Shown here piece by piece: positions 1-11,117 of a DNA stretch of 64,000 nt (positions are counted from its first letter, which is position 1; every line of letters starts with the position of its first letter). This DNA is from Rugalucina vietnamica. Its lineage: Eukaryota; Mollusca; Bivalvia; Lucinida; Lucinidae. The stretch spans positions 59,261,226 to 59,325,225 of the forward strand of contig OZ024871.1 of the NCBI GenBank assembly GCA_964017185.1, in the 5' to 3' direction. The notes under the pieces were generated by a model. That model made no database searches, was not told the DNA's origin, and saw nothing but the letters and a program-made list of their open reading frames with translations. The position numbers and the translations under genes are program-made.

Positions 1-99
1 TAAGGTCTTTTTTCTCACTTCCGTCATAATTTTAGCAGCTAATCAGGCCGGCGCTCAAGAGTTACTATACACAAGAACGAGAAAGCCCACAGATGAAGG

Positions 100-545
100 A
101 AAAAAAATTGTGAGGAATGAAATAGTTCTTATGCCATCAGATTTATTTCTAGAGAGAATTTTACATAATAAAACCTGATAATTTTCACAGAAAACAGGTT
201 TAATTTGTGTATAAAGAGTACAGATTTGTCCTCTTGGCTTTCTTTGAACGAGCGAGCGAAGCGAGTGAGAAAATTTTGCAAAAATGGTGTATTTTTTTTT
301 AGATCGTTTTAGAGACATTTTATATAGTAAAACAGTCAGATTTCATTAAAAAATTGGGCTTTAATATCTGGGGATACAGCACAAATTTACTACTTGGAAA
401 TCTTTGAACGAGTGAGCCTTTTGAGGAAAATTTTGTGAAAATGAAATAGATTTCAAGCTTTCGGAGGGCATTCCAGAGAGGAAGATGACTTTACAAAATA
501 AACCCTGCTTTTTTCAAGTTCAGAAAACATGTAAATGACAAACTC
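100..545. repeat. Diverged ~160-bp tandem repeat
   Basis: Three diverged copies of a unit of about 157-163 bp can be followed by eye. The phrase TCTTTGAACGAGYGAG recurs at 241 and 401, and the phrase around AGAGA..TTTTA..TA.TAAAA recurs near 154, 311 and 474. The copies have drifted strongly, so this is an old array. The period matches that of the pearl-type cores elsewhere in the window, but no terminal hairpin or microsatellite of that class is attached, so membership is uncertain. The 87-codon minus-strand ORF over it has no recognisable content. Confidence 0.5.
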
Positions 546-1067
546 ATTATCTGTATATATTTCTAATTATGTGAAATATTGTGAAGCTGTTTGTGTATCT
601 CCACCTTGGTCTGAAAGAAATGTAAGCCTGTGTGTCCCCTTATCGTTTAATAACAATAACCCATATTTATATGAATTTAAATTTTCTGCTTAATAAGCCT
701 GGAGTCTATAATAGATATGACTTTAGCAGATTTTGAAAGAAAGCTGCTTTCTTCCAAATCCTGGAGCTTCATTATTGTGAATTGATATTGCAACCAAAAT
801 AGAATTAATATACCTGTCAGCAGCTCAAAAGAAAAACAAAATCATGAACAGCTGTTCAAAGAATGCATCTTCAAAACATTTACAAGCACCAGAAAACAAA
901 CACTGGTCTTAAAATGATTTCTCTTACTTTTCTGCAAAAATTATAGGTTTTTGTAGAAAAATATAGGTTATTTATAGGTTTTTAGCCATTTTGGGGGCAA
1001 AATAAAGGTTATATAGGTTTTTACTTATTTGACAATAAAATTATGGGTTTTTACAGGTTTCGCTAGG
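546..1067. other. No gene seen; AT-rich with TATAGGTTTTT motif cluster
   Basis: I see no coding region here. Between about 940 and 1065 the words ATAGGTTTTT and TTATAGG recur five or six times, a local low-complexity cluster that ends where pearl-like sequence begins. Confidence 0.4.
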
Positions 1068-1310
1068 AGGCCTGTATTTATAGCCATGGCAGCCATCTTG
1101 GTCATGTGACCTGGACCATTTATATAAACTTTTGTTCCCCCTTCCTAAGGACGCTCCACATGAAGTTTGGCTTTGATTGGTCAAGCCGTTTCAGAGGAGA
1201 AGATCTTTGAAATTGTGGACGGAGGGATGGATGGACGACGACGACAGACGACGGAGCACGGCCATCCTATAAGCTCACCTTTTCAGCATTTGGCTCAGGT
1301 GAGCTAAAAA
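1068..1310 (+). mobile_element. Pearl-like element, 5'-truncated tail
   Basis: This is the 3' part of the main pearl-like family. It holds the conserved core phrase (GCCATCTTGGTCATGTGACC and GATTGGTCAAGCCGTTTC), then a GACGACGACG-type microsatellite (about 1228-1258), then a 3' hairpin whose two arms are AGCTCACCT (1272) and GGCTCAGGTGAGCT (ending about 1305), followed by AAAA. The 5' side is missing and joins unrelated TATAGG-rich sequence. The 3' hairpin matches those at 8392, 9469, 13869, 35174 and 52745. No protein is encoded, so such elements depend on enzymes supplied elsewhere. Confidence 0.75.
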
Positions 1311-1312
1311 TC

Positions 1313-1672
1313 CATAGTTTTCACTTTTTCCCATGTAAAATCCATAGTTTTCACTTTTTCCCATGCAAAAGCCTATGTTTCCGAAATTGACCTTGCCGCA
1401 AAATAGGTCATGGTCATCCCAGGGTCATCATTTTAGCAAACTATGTTGGGCTTGAGTGCCCGATGCTACATAACAAGTGTCGTGGAAATCGGCCCACCGG
1501 TTCTGGAGAAGAAGATTTTTGAAGGGTTTTTACCATATATTGGCATGGTGGCCATCTTGGTCATCTGACAATGATCCTGTGAACATGCTCCACATAAAAT
1601 TTTAACTTGATAGGCCAAGTGGTTTCAGAGAAGAAGATCTTTGAAACTGTGGACTAAAAATGCTGTAAAATA
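1313..1672 (+). repeat. Pearl-family core-unit fragments
   Basis: The stretch starts with a short direct repeat (CCATAGTTTTCACTTTTTCCC, twice, 1311-1365). It continues with a diverged core unit of the main family: TTGACCTTGCCG, then AGGTCATGGTCATCCCAGGGTCAT, then GAGAAGAAGATTTTTGAAGGG, then GCCATCTTGGTCAT, ending in TTTGAAACTGTGGAC at about 1655. It lacks a microsatellite and hairpin. Confidence 0.55.
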
Positions 1673-2053
1673 ATTTTGCATCAACCGATTGATATGAAAT
1701 TGAGTATGAATGAACATTGATCCGCCATTGTCATTTTAAATCAATGGCATCAGATGTTCATGCAGGAGACGCCGTTATGACACCACTTCAAGTGACCCCG
1801 TGCACCTGTAACCCTGGGATGACTTTGTTAGTATATTGGGTGTTTGGGAAAGTAAGTTGACACTTTTTTAATGAAAAATAATTTTCTAATATTAATTGAC
1901 CATTTTTTTTTAACATATACTGCATTCTGATGCTTTACCTACTAATTGGTGAAATCGTATTCAACAGGTTAGTGTAAAATACGCCAGAATGTGGATTTCA
2001 TTTTGTAAACTTAAATTCAATACCTTGTTTTCTGGCCAATGTTTAACGAAAGC
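1673..2053. other. No feature seen
   Basis: AT-rich sequence between two pearl-family pieces. I found no ORF, RNA or repeat signature I could support. Confidence 0.4.
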
Positions 2054-2842
2054 AGAGGACCAATGGTCCTGAGAATGCTCACCTGAAGCCTGATCTTGGA
2101 GCGTTAGGTCATCATGAAATGACCTTGACCTTGAATACTCACACACCTTTATTGACTTTTTGTCTGCATCTGCTAAGTTTCTGGTCTCAGGCTGCAATAG
2201 TTTCCCAAACCAGTGATTTCTGAGAAAACCATAATCTTAATTTTGATATTTAGATGACCTTGGGTCAAGGTCAAGAAATGACCTTGACCTTAATTAATTA
2301 CATACCTTCATTGACTCCATTAGTAGTCTGCATCTAGCAACTTTCAGGTCTCAGGTTGCAATAGTTTCCAAAATATCCATTGTTTTTGCCTTTTCCCATG
2401 TAAAAGCCTATGTTTCCAAAATTGACCTTGCCATAAAATAGGTCCAGGTCATTCCAGGGTCATCATTTGATCAAACTATGATGGGCTTGAGTCCCAGATG
2501 CTACATACCAAGTTTCGTGAAAATCGGCCAGCTGGTTCTGGAGAAGAAGATTTTTGAGTGTTTTTTACCATATATGGGTGTGGTGGCCATTTTGGTCATG
2601 AGACCCAGATTTCACTATCAAATCATCTTTCGCCACACCCATGGATGCTCCACAGAAAATTTCAATTTGATTGGCCAAGCGGTTTCAGAGATGAAGATCT
2701 TTGAAAAGTGTGTATGGAGGACAGACCTTCCAAGGTAAAGAGATGACCCTGACCTAAATTAATAACATATACCTTCATCTACTCCATTAGTTGTTTACAT
2801 CTGCCACTTTTCTAGTCTCAGGCTGCAATAATATTCAAACAA
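2054..2842 (+). mobile_element. Pearl-like element, 5' end and core units
   Basis: It opens with AGAGGACCAATGGTCCT (2054-2070), the 5' signature of the main family, followed by GCTCACCTGA. Core units follow: the CTTGACC-rich spacer with dates of CATGAAATGACC, then TTGACCTTGCC..AGGTC at about 2425, then GAGAAGAAGATTTTTGAGTG at about 2540, then GCGGTTTCAGAG and AAGATCTTTG near 2680-2705. No 3' hairpin is present before the next 5' signature at 2843, so the element is truncated or was overrun by its neighbour. The 86-aa and 73-aa ORFs lying on it are repeat sequence, not genes. Confidence 0.6.
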
Positions 2843-3184
2843 GTAGCCCATGGGCAACGATCGCTCACCTGAGAGTCAACAAGTACAGTCACTGGACAAA
2901 GTGGTTATTAGTTTTTTGTTGTTGTTTTTTTTTTACCATATATGGGTATGACCTTGACCTAAATTATTCGTATACCTTACTCCATTATTTGTTTGCATCT
3001 ACCACTTTATAAGTCACAGCTGCAATAGTTTTCAAAAAATCCATAGTTTTTACTTTTTCCCATGTAAAAGCCTATGTTTCCAAAATTGACCTTGCCGTAA
3101 AATAGGTCACGGTCATTCTAGGATCATCATTTGATCCAACTATGATGGACTGTAATCAATATGTATCCTGATTCTATCCATTTA
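2843..3184 (+). mobile_element. Pearl-like element, second subfamily 5' end
   Basis: It begins with AGTAGCCCATGGGCAACGAT then CGCTCACCTGAGAG, which matches the 5' end at 12199-12230 over more than 60 bases, including the following ACAAGTA.AGTCACTGGACAAAGT. It retains one core fragment (CCATAGTTTTTACTTTTTCCC then CCTTGCCGTAAAATAGGTC, 3040-3135) and then stops. There is no 3' hairpin. Confidence 0.6.
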
Positions 3185-3865
3185 AGTGTCGCTTGCTTGG
3201 TGTATATATATCACAAGCCTTATATCACTGTATGGCTAGGTGTCGGCAGGTCGGCACTAAGATAGATCTAAATATAGATTGATGATTCTTGTTGATAATA
3301 CCTGATATCCTTAAAATGGTGCCGACCTGCCGAAACGCCGACCTGCCGGCACATCCCCATGCCAATACTTTGTAATATCTATTAGTGCCGACCTTCCGAC
3401 CTCCAGACCTATTGACCTGCCAGAACACCCTCATGCCCTTACTTTCAATTAATATTTAGGCCCATATTAGTGCCGACCTGACAGGCTGCCAGCACACCCC
3501 ATACTCATACTTAGTAATGTAGGCCCATATAAGTGCCGACCTGCCTACTACATGTTCTTGGTCTGTGTTTATAGCAAGTCTTAAATCACTGAATGGCCGA
3601 CCTGTCGAAATGATATGCTGTATATGCTACCAAAATCTATTTTAGATCAATGTTAGAGCCGAGCAGCCGACCTACCGACACACCACATAACCATACTTAG
3701 TAACAAATAACATGTTTCCTTATTCTATATTTAGGTCAATATTAGTGCCTACCCGCCGACCTGCTGATATTACATGATGGAGATGTTGCCATATTCTATT
3801 TTAAGATCCATATTAGTGCCGACCTGCCGATCTGCTGACACACACCCATGTTCTGTTCTGCCATT
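3185..3865. repeat. GCCGACCTGCCG satellite-like array
   Basis: The words GTGCCGACCTGCCGA and GCCGACCTGC recur at about 3313, 3338, 3386, 3471, 3532, 3595, 3667, 3750 and 3817, interleaved with TTAGTAA, CATATTAGTGCC and ACACACCCCATA. Spacing is irregular (roughly 60-150 bp), so this is a degenerate tandem or expanded array. I recognise no family. The minus-strand 69-aa ORF at 3225-3434 is a product of the repeat. Confidence 0.55.
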
Positions 3866-4745
3866 AAATGACATTTTCCTATTTTTCCCCATTCAAATGC
3901 ATGGGCGACCTAAGCTGACCTTGCCGTAAAATAGGTCAAGGTCATCCCATCATCATAGGCCTTCTGGTTCTGAAGAAGAAGATTTTTAAAGGTTTTTGCT
4001 GTTTATAGCCATGACGGCCATCTTGGTCATGTGACCCAGACCATTTATACAAACCTTCATTCCTAAGGATGCTCCGCATAAAGTTTGGCTTTGATTGGCC
4101 AAGCGGTTTCAGATAAGGTGTTTGAATATTTTGGTCATATACATGTAGATAGCCCAGGGGCAGAGGCAGACAACCCCCTGGGCCCAAAATATTTTCATAA
4201 ACATAAATCTTCTGTCCATTTGCTCATTCCTAGCAAGTTTTCTGCCATTTAAATGACATTTACACCAACGTTCATCTTGGTCACTTGACCTTGACCATTT
4301 ATACAAACTTTCATTCCCTCTTCCTGAGGATGCTCCACATAAAGTTTGGCTTTAATTGGCCAAGCGGTTTCAGAGAAGATGATGCTTGAATATTTTGGTC
4401 ATATACATGTATATAGCCCCCCGGGCAGGGGCAGACAACCACCTGGGCCCAAAATATTTTTATAAACATAAATTTTCTGTCCATTTGCTCATTCCTAGCA
4501 AGTTTTCTGCCATTAAATGACATTTTCCTATTTTTTTTCACATTCAAATGCATGGGCGACCAAAGTTGACCTTGCCGTAAAAAAGGTCAAGGTCATCCCT
4601 GGATCATGATTTATACAAATTTTGTAGAGCTCCATTGCCTAATGCTTCATGCAAAGTTTCAAAATCATAGGCCTTCTGGTTCTGGAGTAGAAGATTTTTA
4701 AAGGTTTTTGCTATTTACAGCCCTGGCGGCCATCTTGGACCTATC
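3866..4745 (+). repeat. Pearl-family core units (~2 copies, no termini)
   Basis: Two successive copies of the main-family unit of about 450 bp. Each holds GGGCGACC.AAG.TGACC, CAAGGTCATCC, TTCTGGTTCTG.AG.AGAAGA, TAGCC.TG.CGGCCATCTTGG, CTCC.CATAAAGTTTGGCTTT, a GATTGGCCAAGCGG-type block, and a CATATACATGTA..TAGCCC block with a GGGCAGGGGCAGACAACC-like GC-rich segment. Neither a 5' signature nor a 3' hairpin is present. The overlapping minus-strand ORFs are translations of this repeat. Confidence 0.65.
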
Positions 4746-6248
4746 TGTTGACCAAACTATTCATGGATGCAAAATCCTGGTATTATTATTAATTCAAAAG
4801 ATTAATATATGGCAGTAGAAGGGAGTTTTGATAACATAGGGTGAACCCCGAAGTTTTCAACACTACCCAATTAACCTTGGGAATGTTAACAAATGACAAA
4901 ATCATGTTTTATCAGTATAATTGCAAAGGTTCTGCAAAACCACCACAAAAAAAAAAAAAAAAAGAAATAATGGTGCACTATATTTTATAGCCTCATCACA
5001 TTTTTATGTATGCGTATAATTGTTCCTATTTTGCTCATTTCGGGCTGATTCCAGTTTCTCATAACTTATTTAGCACATGCATTTGTCATGCTGGGTTATC
5101 AGCATAAATAAAAACTATGTATTAACAGTGGGCACAAATGTGATTTGCCTGATTATTACAGTTTTTTTTTCTTCATTAATACATGGTGTAACACAACTAT
5201 TTATAAAAATATAGGGTTATTGCACTGTTACTGCACTGAATATGATATCAAGTGGTATTTGCAGTCTTGTTACTATCTTTTTATACTGATATCTGCAAGT
5301 TTCAAATTTTAAAAAAGTACATTTGATATTTCAACACTGTATGGCGTCATTTTCAAGCTAAGTCAGATAAAGATAAGTTCATTAGAATTGATGTCCCAAT
5401 GTCACATGACATGGCAGCCATCAAGTCAAGATTTTGTCAGTTCTGTATAAAAAGAATTTTTCCCTTTTAACAAATTGTGCAAAATTGAGACAGGTAGCCG
5501 ATATAGTTTTGATCACTTGTTACTAATAGATATATTATAATTATTGCTGTAATGGTTAATTTTGTCATGCATCTAGTTTATCTACCGATGCTTACAATCT
5601 GGCACCCTTTGATATCACAAATGGATGTCCTGTATATCAAAATGCATGGATATATTGATATTTCTACAGCCCGTAGCCTGAGAACCGTATAATGACATTC
5701 CAAATCAAGTGATATCAGCACACTGGTTTCGAACAAGGCTTATATTATCACACACTATTTTTTGATTAGAGCTAATTTAAAAGCATTTTTGCAAAATAGT
5801 TTCGAATCTTAACCAGTTTCGAATCAAGTGGTCTAATCATCAAAAACTATACATTAGCGTTAAGATTTAAAAACAAACCTTTAAGTATGGTTTTTAACCA
5901 GTTCTTCGAGATGACTTATTGAATGCGAACTTCATTTGCTCCAGTGTATCTGTATGCTGCCTGTTTCTGCAGGATTGGACATGATTTTCTTTTATACTTT
6001 TGGTTTCAACATTCATTTCAACATATTCAGAAAAATTAGCATTGTTTTATTATTACTTTTCATTCCTCGAGAGCCGTGTAAAGATTATAGTGGTTTTCTT
6101 GAAAGTCATTGTATAGAATACAGCTGATTCACATTAATACAAACTTATTATTATTATTTAGAAGAATGATTTTATTTAGAAGAATGATTTTGCTTTATGA
6201 TACACTTTATTTGCATCTAGCAACTATTTGATAACCACATTATACAAC
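4746..6248. other. No gene seen
   Basis: About 1.5 kb of AT-rich sequence without a recognisable coding exon, RNA gene or terminal repeat. It includes a short A-run (4949-4966). The 63-aa ORF at 5936-6127 has no codon or motif support. It may be older decayed repeat or unique intergenic sequence. Confidence 0.45.
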
Positions 6249-8428
6249 TAGAGGACCATTGGTCCTGTAGCTCACCTGAGAGATTATCACATTGTAAGCT
6301 CATGAGATTTAAATTAATTGAGAATCTACCAATGAAAGTCTATGCATGGACACTACTGACCCCCGGGGCATGGCCAAATTTGACCCAGGGGCATGACTGG
6401 CACAATTTATAATGGGGACTACCAAACATTGCTACATACAAAATATAGAAGCTCTGGGCCTTTTGGTTTCAGAGAAGAAGATTTTTGTTAGTTTTTCCCA
6501 TTGTAAGTCTATGGAGACTATCTACCCCCGGGGCGTGGCCAAATTTGACCCCAGGGGCATGGCTGGCACAATTTATGTAGAGGACCATTAGCCATTGCCA
6601 CATACAAAATATCAAAGCTGTGTGCCCTGTGGTTTCAGAGAAGAAGATTTTTGAATTTTTTTCCCATAGCAAGTCTATTGAGACTATCAACCTCCGGGGC
6701 CTGGCCAAATTTGACCCCAGGGGCATGAATGGCACAATTTATGTAGAGGACCATTAGCCATTGCCACATACCAAATATCAAAGCTGTGGGCCTAGTGGTT
6801 TCAGAGAAGAAGATTTTTTAATTTTTTTCCCATAGTAAGTCTATGGAGACTATCAACCCCCGGGGCGTGGCCAAATTTGAACCCAGGGGCATGAATGGCA
6901 CAATTTATGTAGAGGACCATTAGCCATTGCTACATACCAAATGTCAAAGCTGTGGGCCTAGTGGTTTCAGAGAAGAAGATTTTTTAATTTTTTTCCCATA
7001 GTAAGTCTATGGAGACTATCAACCCCCGGGGCGTGGCCAAATTTGACCCCAGGGGCATGAATGGCACAATTTATGTAGAGGACCATTAGCCATTGCTACA
7101 TACCAAATATCAAAGCTGTGGGCCTAGTGGTTTCAGAGAAGAAGATTTTTTTAGTTTTTTCTATTGTAGATCTATGGAGACTATCGACCCCCGGGGCGTG
7201 GCCAAATTTGACCCCGGGGACATGATTGGCACAATTTATGTAGAGGACCATTAGCCATTGCCACATACAAAATATCAAAGCTGTGGGCCCTGCGGTTTCA
7301 GAGAAGAAGATTTTTTAATTGTTTTCCCATAGTAAGTCTATGGAGACTATCAACCCCCGGGGCGTGGCCAAATTTGACCCCAGGGGCATGAATGGCACAA
7401 TTTATGTAGAGGACCATTAGCCATTGCTACATACCAAATATCAAAGCTGTTGGCCTAGTGGTTTCAGAGAAGAAGATTTTTTTAGTTTTTTTTCCTATTG
7501 TAGGTCTATGGAGACTATCGACCCCCGGGGGATGGCCAAATTTGACCCCAGGGGCATGATTGGCACAATTTATGTAGAGGACCATTAGCCATTGCCACCT
7601 ACAAAATATCAAAGCTGTGGGCCCTGTGGTTTCAGAGAAGAAGATTTTTTAATTTTTTTCCCATAGGAAGTCTATGGAGACTATCGACCCCCCGGGGCGT
7701 GGCCAAATTTGACCCCAGGGGCATGAATGGCACAATTTATGTAGAGGACCATTAGCCATTGCTACATACCAAATATCAAAGCTATGGGCCTAGTGGTTTC
7801 AGAGAAGAAGTTTTTTTTAGTTTTTCCAGTTTAAGTCTATGGAGACTATCGCCCCCCGAGGCGTGGCCAAATTTGACCCCAGGGTCATGGCTGGCACAAT
7901 TTATGTAGAGGACCATTAGCCATTGCCACATATCAAATATCAAAGCTGTGGGCCCTGTGGTTTCAGAGAAGAAGATTTTTTAATTTTTTTCCCATAGTAA
8001 GTCTATGGAGACTATCGACCCCCCGGGGCGTGGCCAAATTTGACCCCAGGGGCATGAATGGCACAATTTATGTAGAGGACCATTAGCCATTGCTACATAC
8101 CAAATATCAAAGCTGTGGGCCTAGTGGTTTCAGAGAAGAAGATTTTTTTAGTTTTTCCCATTGTAAGTCTATGGGACCTATCTGTTGCCATGGAAACCAC
8201 AATTTTGATACAATCTGCTCCAAAACCTAATACCATCAATCCCCCAACCCAATTATGGTTCACATTAAATTTGATCAAGATCGGCCTACTAGCTTCAGAA
8301 ATATTCTTCTTTGAAATTGTGGACGGACGACGACGGACGACGACGGACGACGACGGACGACGACGGACGCCGGATGCCTGCCTATCCTATAAGCTCACCT
8401 GTGAGCCTTCGGCTCAGGTGAGCTAAAA
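6249..8428 (+). mobile_element. Complete pearl-like element, eleven ~166-bp units
   Basis: It has a complete architecture. The 5' signature is AGAGGACCATTGGTCCTGTA plus GCTCACCTGAG (6251-6280). Eleven core units follow; the phrase AGAGAAGAAG recurs at about 6470, 6638, 6806, 6971, 7136, 7302, 7466, 7636, 7804, 7968 and 8135, a step of about 166 bp. Each unit carries CCCCGGGGCGTGGCCAAATT, GACCCCAGGGGCATG and GTAGAGGACCATTAGCC. After a single-copy end piece comes a GGACGACGAC microsatellite (about 8318-8371) and the hairpin CTCACCTGTGAGCC / GGCTCAGGTGAG (8394-8422), then CTAAAA. All ORFs here are repeat translations. No transposase is encoded. Confidence 0.85.
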
Positions 8429-8875
8429 AGTGATTCTGAGCTGGTGAAATTACAGTATAAATAATGATGGAATTAATCCCTCTTTGCAACTTTAAACCCC
8501 TTCCTTAGAATCCTGGACCTGCCACTACATGAAGTTGACATTTTTGTACAAAAATATGAAAATACCAGCCTAAATAGTTTGATATGAATTAAAATAAAGG
8601 CTCTTATTGCGTTTTTGCACCAAACAATTTGGATTTGACTTCCAATAAAATTTGGTGCAAAAACTCAACACGTCCACTTATTCAGTTTATGCGCTCAATA
8701 AAAATTCAAATGCAGTTAACTCATTTTGCTTTTTATGCAAATTAACTAATTTGCATATCAAATTTTGGTCCAATATTTTGATAAAATATGGAGAACATGG
8801 TTACGCATGGAAAAATGCAAAAAAGTGATTTTGTGAAATTTTGGAGTTATTGACTTATTGCGCTGAGGGGACGAC
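8429..8875. other. No gene seen
   Basis: AT-rich sequence between two pearl-like elements. TTGCGTTTTTGCACCAAA (8608) and its approximate complement TTTGGTGCAAAAACTCAA (8651) form a weak inverted repeat, with no target duplication that I can see. Confidence 0.35.
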
Positions 8876-9506
8876 CTGGACCATTTATACAAACTTTTGT
8901 TCCCCCTTCCTAAGGATGCTCCACATTAAATTTTAATTTGATTGGCCAAGCGGTTTCAGAGAAGATGATGTTTAAATATTTTGGTCATATACATGTATAT
9001 AGCCCCCGGGGCAGGGGCAGACAACCCCCTGGGCCCAAAATATTTTCATAAACATAAATCTTCTGTCCATTTGCTCATTCCTAGCAAGTTTTCTGCCATT
9101 AAATGACATTTTCCTATTTTTTCCCATTGGGCGACCTAAGTTGACCTTGCCATGAAAAAGGTCAAGGTCATTCCAGGGTCATGATTTATATAAACTTTGT
9201 AGAGCTCCATTACCTGATGCTCCATGCCAAGTTTCAAAATCATAGGCCTTCTGGTTCTGGAGAAGAAGATTTTTAAAGGTTTTTGCTATTTACAGCCCTG
9301 GCGGCCATCTTGGTCATGTGACCGGGACCATTTATACAAACTTTCGTTTCCCCTTCCTAAGGATGCTCCACATGAAATTTGAATTTGATTGGCCGAGCGG
9401 TTATAGAGAAGAAGATGACTGAAAAGTATGAACGATGACGACAACGACAGAGCATGGGTATACTATAAAGCTCACCTCAGAGCCATCGGCTCAGGTGAGC
9501 TAATAA
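8876..9506 (+). mobile_element. Pearl-like element, 5'-truncated
   Basis: One and a half core units of the main family (CTGGACCATTTATACAAAC, GATTGGCCAAGCGGTTTCAG, TAGCCCCCGGGGCAGGGGCA, TTGACCTTGCC, GGCCATCTTGGTCATGTGAC). These end in a degenerate ACGAC-rich microsatellite (about 9429-9450) and the hairpin CTCACCTCAGAGCC / GGCTCAGGTGAG (9470-9500), then CTAATA. The 5' part is missing. Confidence 0.7.
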
Positions 9507-10770
9507 AATTCTTGGGCAATCTCGCAACAGGTCTTCCGAGATCCTTTGCCAATTTACATTCAAATGACATTTTAACAATTTACCCCATTCAAATGCATGG
9601 ACGACCTAAGTTGGCCTTGCCCTAAAATAGGTCAAGGTCATCCCAGGAACATGATTTTTACAAACTTTGTAGACCTCCATTCCTTGATGCTTCATGCCAA
9701 TTTTCCAAATCATTGGCCTCCTAGTTCTGAAGAAGAAGATTTTTAAAAATTTTGTTATTTATAGCCATGGTGGTCATCTTGGTCATGTGACCAATGACTA
9801 TTTATGCAAACTTTCACTTTTCCTGAGGATGCTCCACATAAAGTTTGGCTTGATTGGCCAAGCGGTTTTAGAGAAGACGTTTGAATATTTTGGACATATA
9901 CATGTATATAGCCCCGGGGCAGGGGCAGACAACCCCCTAACATATTATCATAAGCATAAATCTTCTGTCCATTTGCTCATTCCTAGCAAGTGTTCTGCCA
10001 TTAAATGACATTTTCCTATTTTTCCCCATTCAAATGCATGGGCAACCTAAGTTGACCTTGCCGTAAAATAGGTCAAGGTCATCCAATCATCATAGGCCTT
10101 CTGGTTCTGAAGAAGAAGATTTTTAAAGGTTTTAGCTATTTATAGCCATGGCAGCCATCCTGGTCATGTGACCTAGACCATTTATACAAACTTTCATTTC
10201 CTCTTCCTACGGATGCTCCACATAAAGTTTGGCTTTGATTGGCCAAGCGGTTTCAGATAAGATGTTTGAATATTTTAGTAATATAAATGTATATAGCCCT
10301 GGGGCAACCACCTGGGCCCAAAATATTTTCATAAACATAAATCTTCTGTCCATTTGCTCATTCCTAGCAAGTTTCCTGCCATTTAAATGACATTTTCCTA
10401 TTTTTTCCCCATTCAAATGCATGGGTGACCTAAGTTGACCTTGCCGTAAAAAGGTCAAGGTCATCCCAGGGTCATGATTTATACAAACTTTGTAGAGCTC
10501 CATTGCCTGATGCTTCATTCTAAGTTTCAAAATCATAGGGTTCTGGCTCTGGAGAAGAAGATTTTTTAAGGTTTTTGCTACTTATAGCCCTGGCGGCCAT
10601 CTTGGTCATGTGACCTGGACCATTTACACAAACTTTGGTTCCCCCTTCCTAAGGATGCTCCACATGAAATTTGAATTTGATTGGCCAAGCGGTTTCAGAG
10701 AAGATGATGATTGAAAAGTGTGAACGACAACGACCATGACGAGGGAGCATGGTGGCTCAGGTGAGCTAAA
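9507..10770 (+). mobile_element. Pearl-like element, decayed, ~2.5 units
   Basis: Starts inside a core unit right after the previous element and runs through two full ~450-bp units. These are recognisable from CCTTGCC..AAAATAGGTCAAGG near 9615, 10055 and 10440, and from ATGCTCCACATAAAGTTTGG near 9830 and 10210. A short ACGAC-rich tract (10723-10742) and only the right arm of the 3' hairpin, GGCTCAGGTGAGCTAAAA (10753-10770), remain; the left arm is lost. The ORF track lines on both strands are repeat translations. Confidence 0.65.
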
Positions 10771-11117
10771 AACCACAACTACTTTTCTTGTGTCCAGTGA
10801 ATGCATTTTTTGAGTGATTGTTGCCCTTGGGCTACTAGTTTTTATTCATTTCTGCAACAAATATATTCAGTAACTCATAACTAAATATGTACAGGAACCA
10901 AATCCTATTTCTTGCTGGAAACATTTTAAGAGTCCTACCTGGAGCTTCTGATGAAATGTTACTCCTTTTTAGCATACATTTGGATGTATTCTGAAGCTAC
11001 AAATAGGACAGCAACTGCTTTTCCATACTCATATGGAGTTCTTTTGTGTTGTCACTGATGAGCATTTATATAGAAGCCATCTTTATGGCAAACTAGAAAT
11101 GCGTGTTTGTAAAACAC
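10771..11117. other. No feature seen
   Basis: Non-repetitive AT-rich sequence with no coding potential that I can support. Confidence 0.4.

Noticed and set aside
6249..8428. A CRISPR array, from the regular repeat spacing
   Set aside because: The units are contiguous ~166-bp tandem copies without short repeats and unique spacers, and the genome is eukaryotic.
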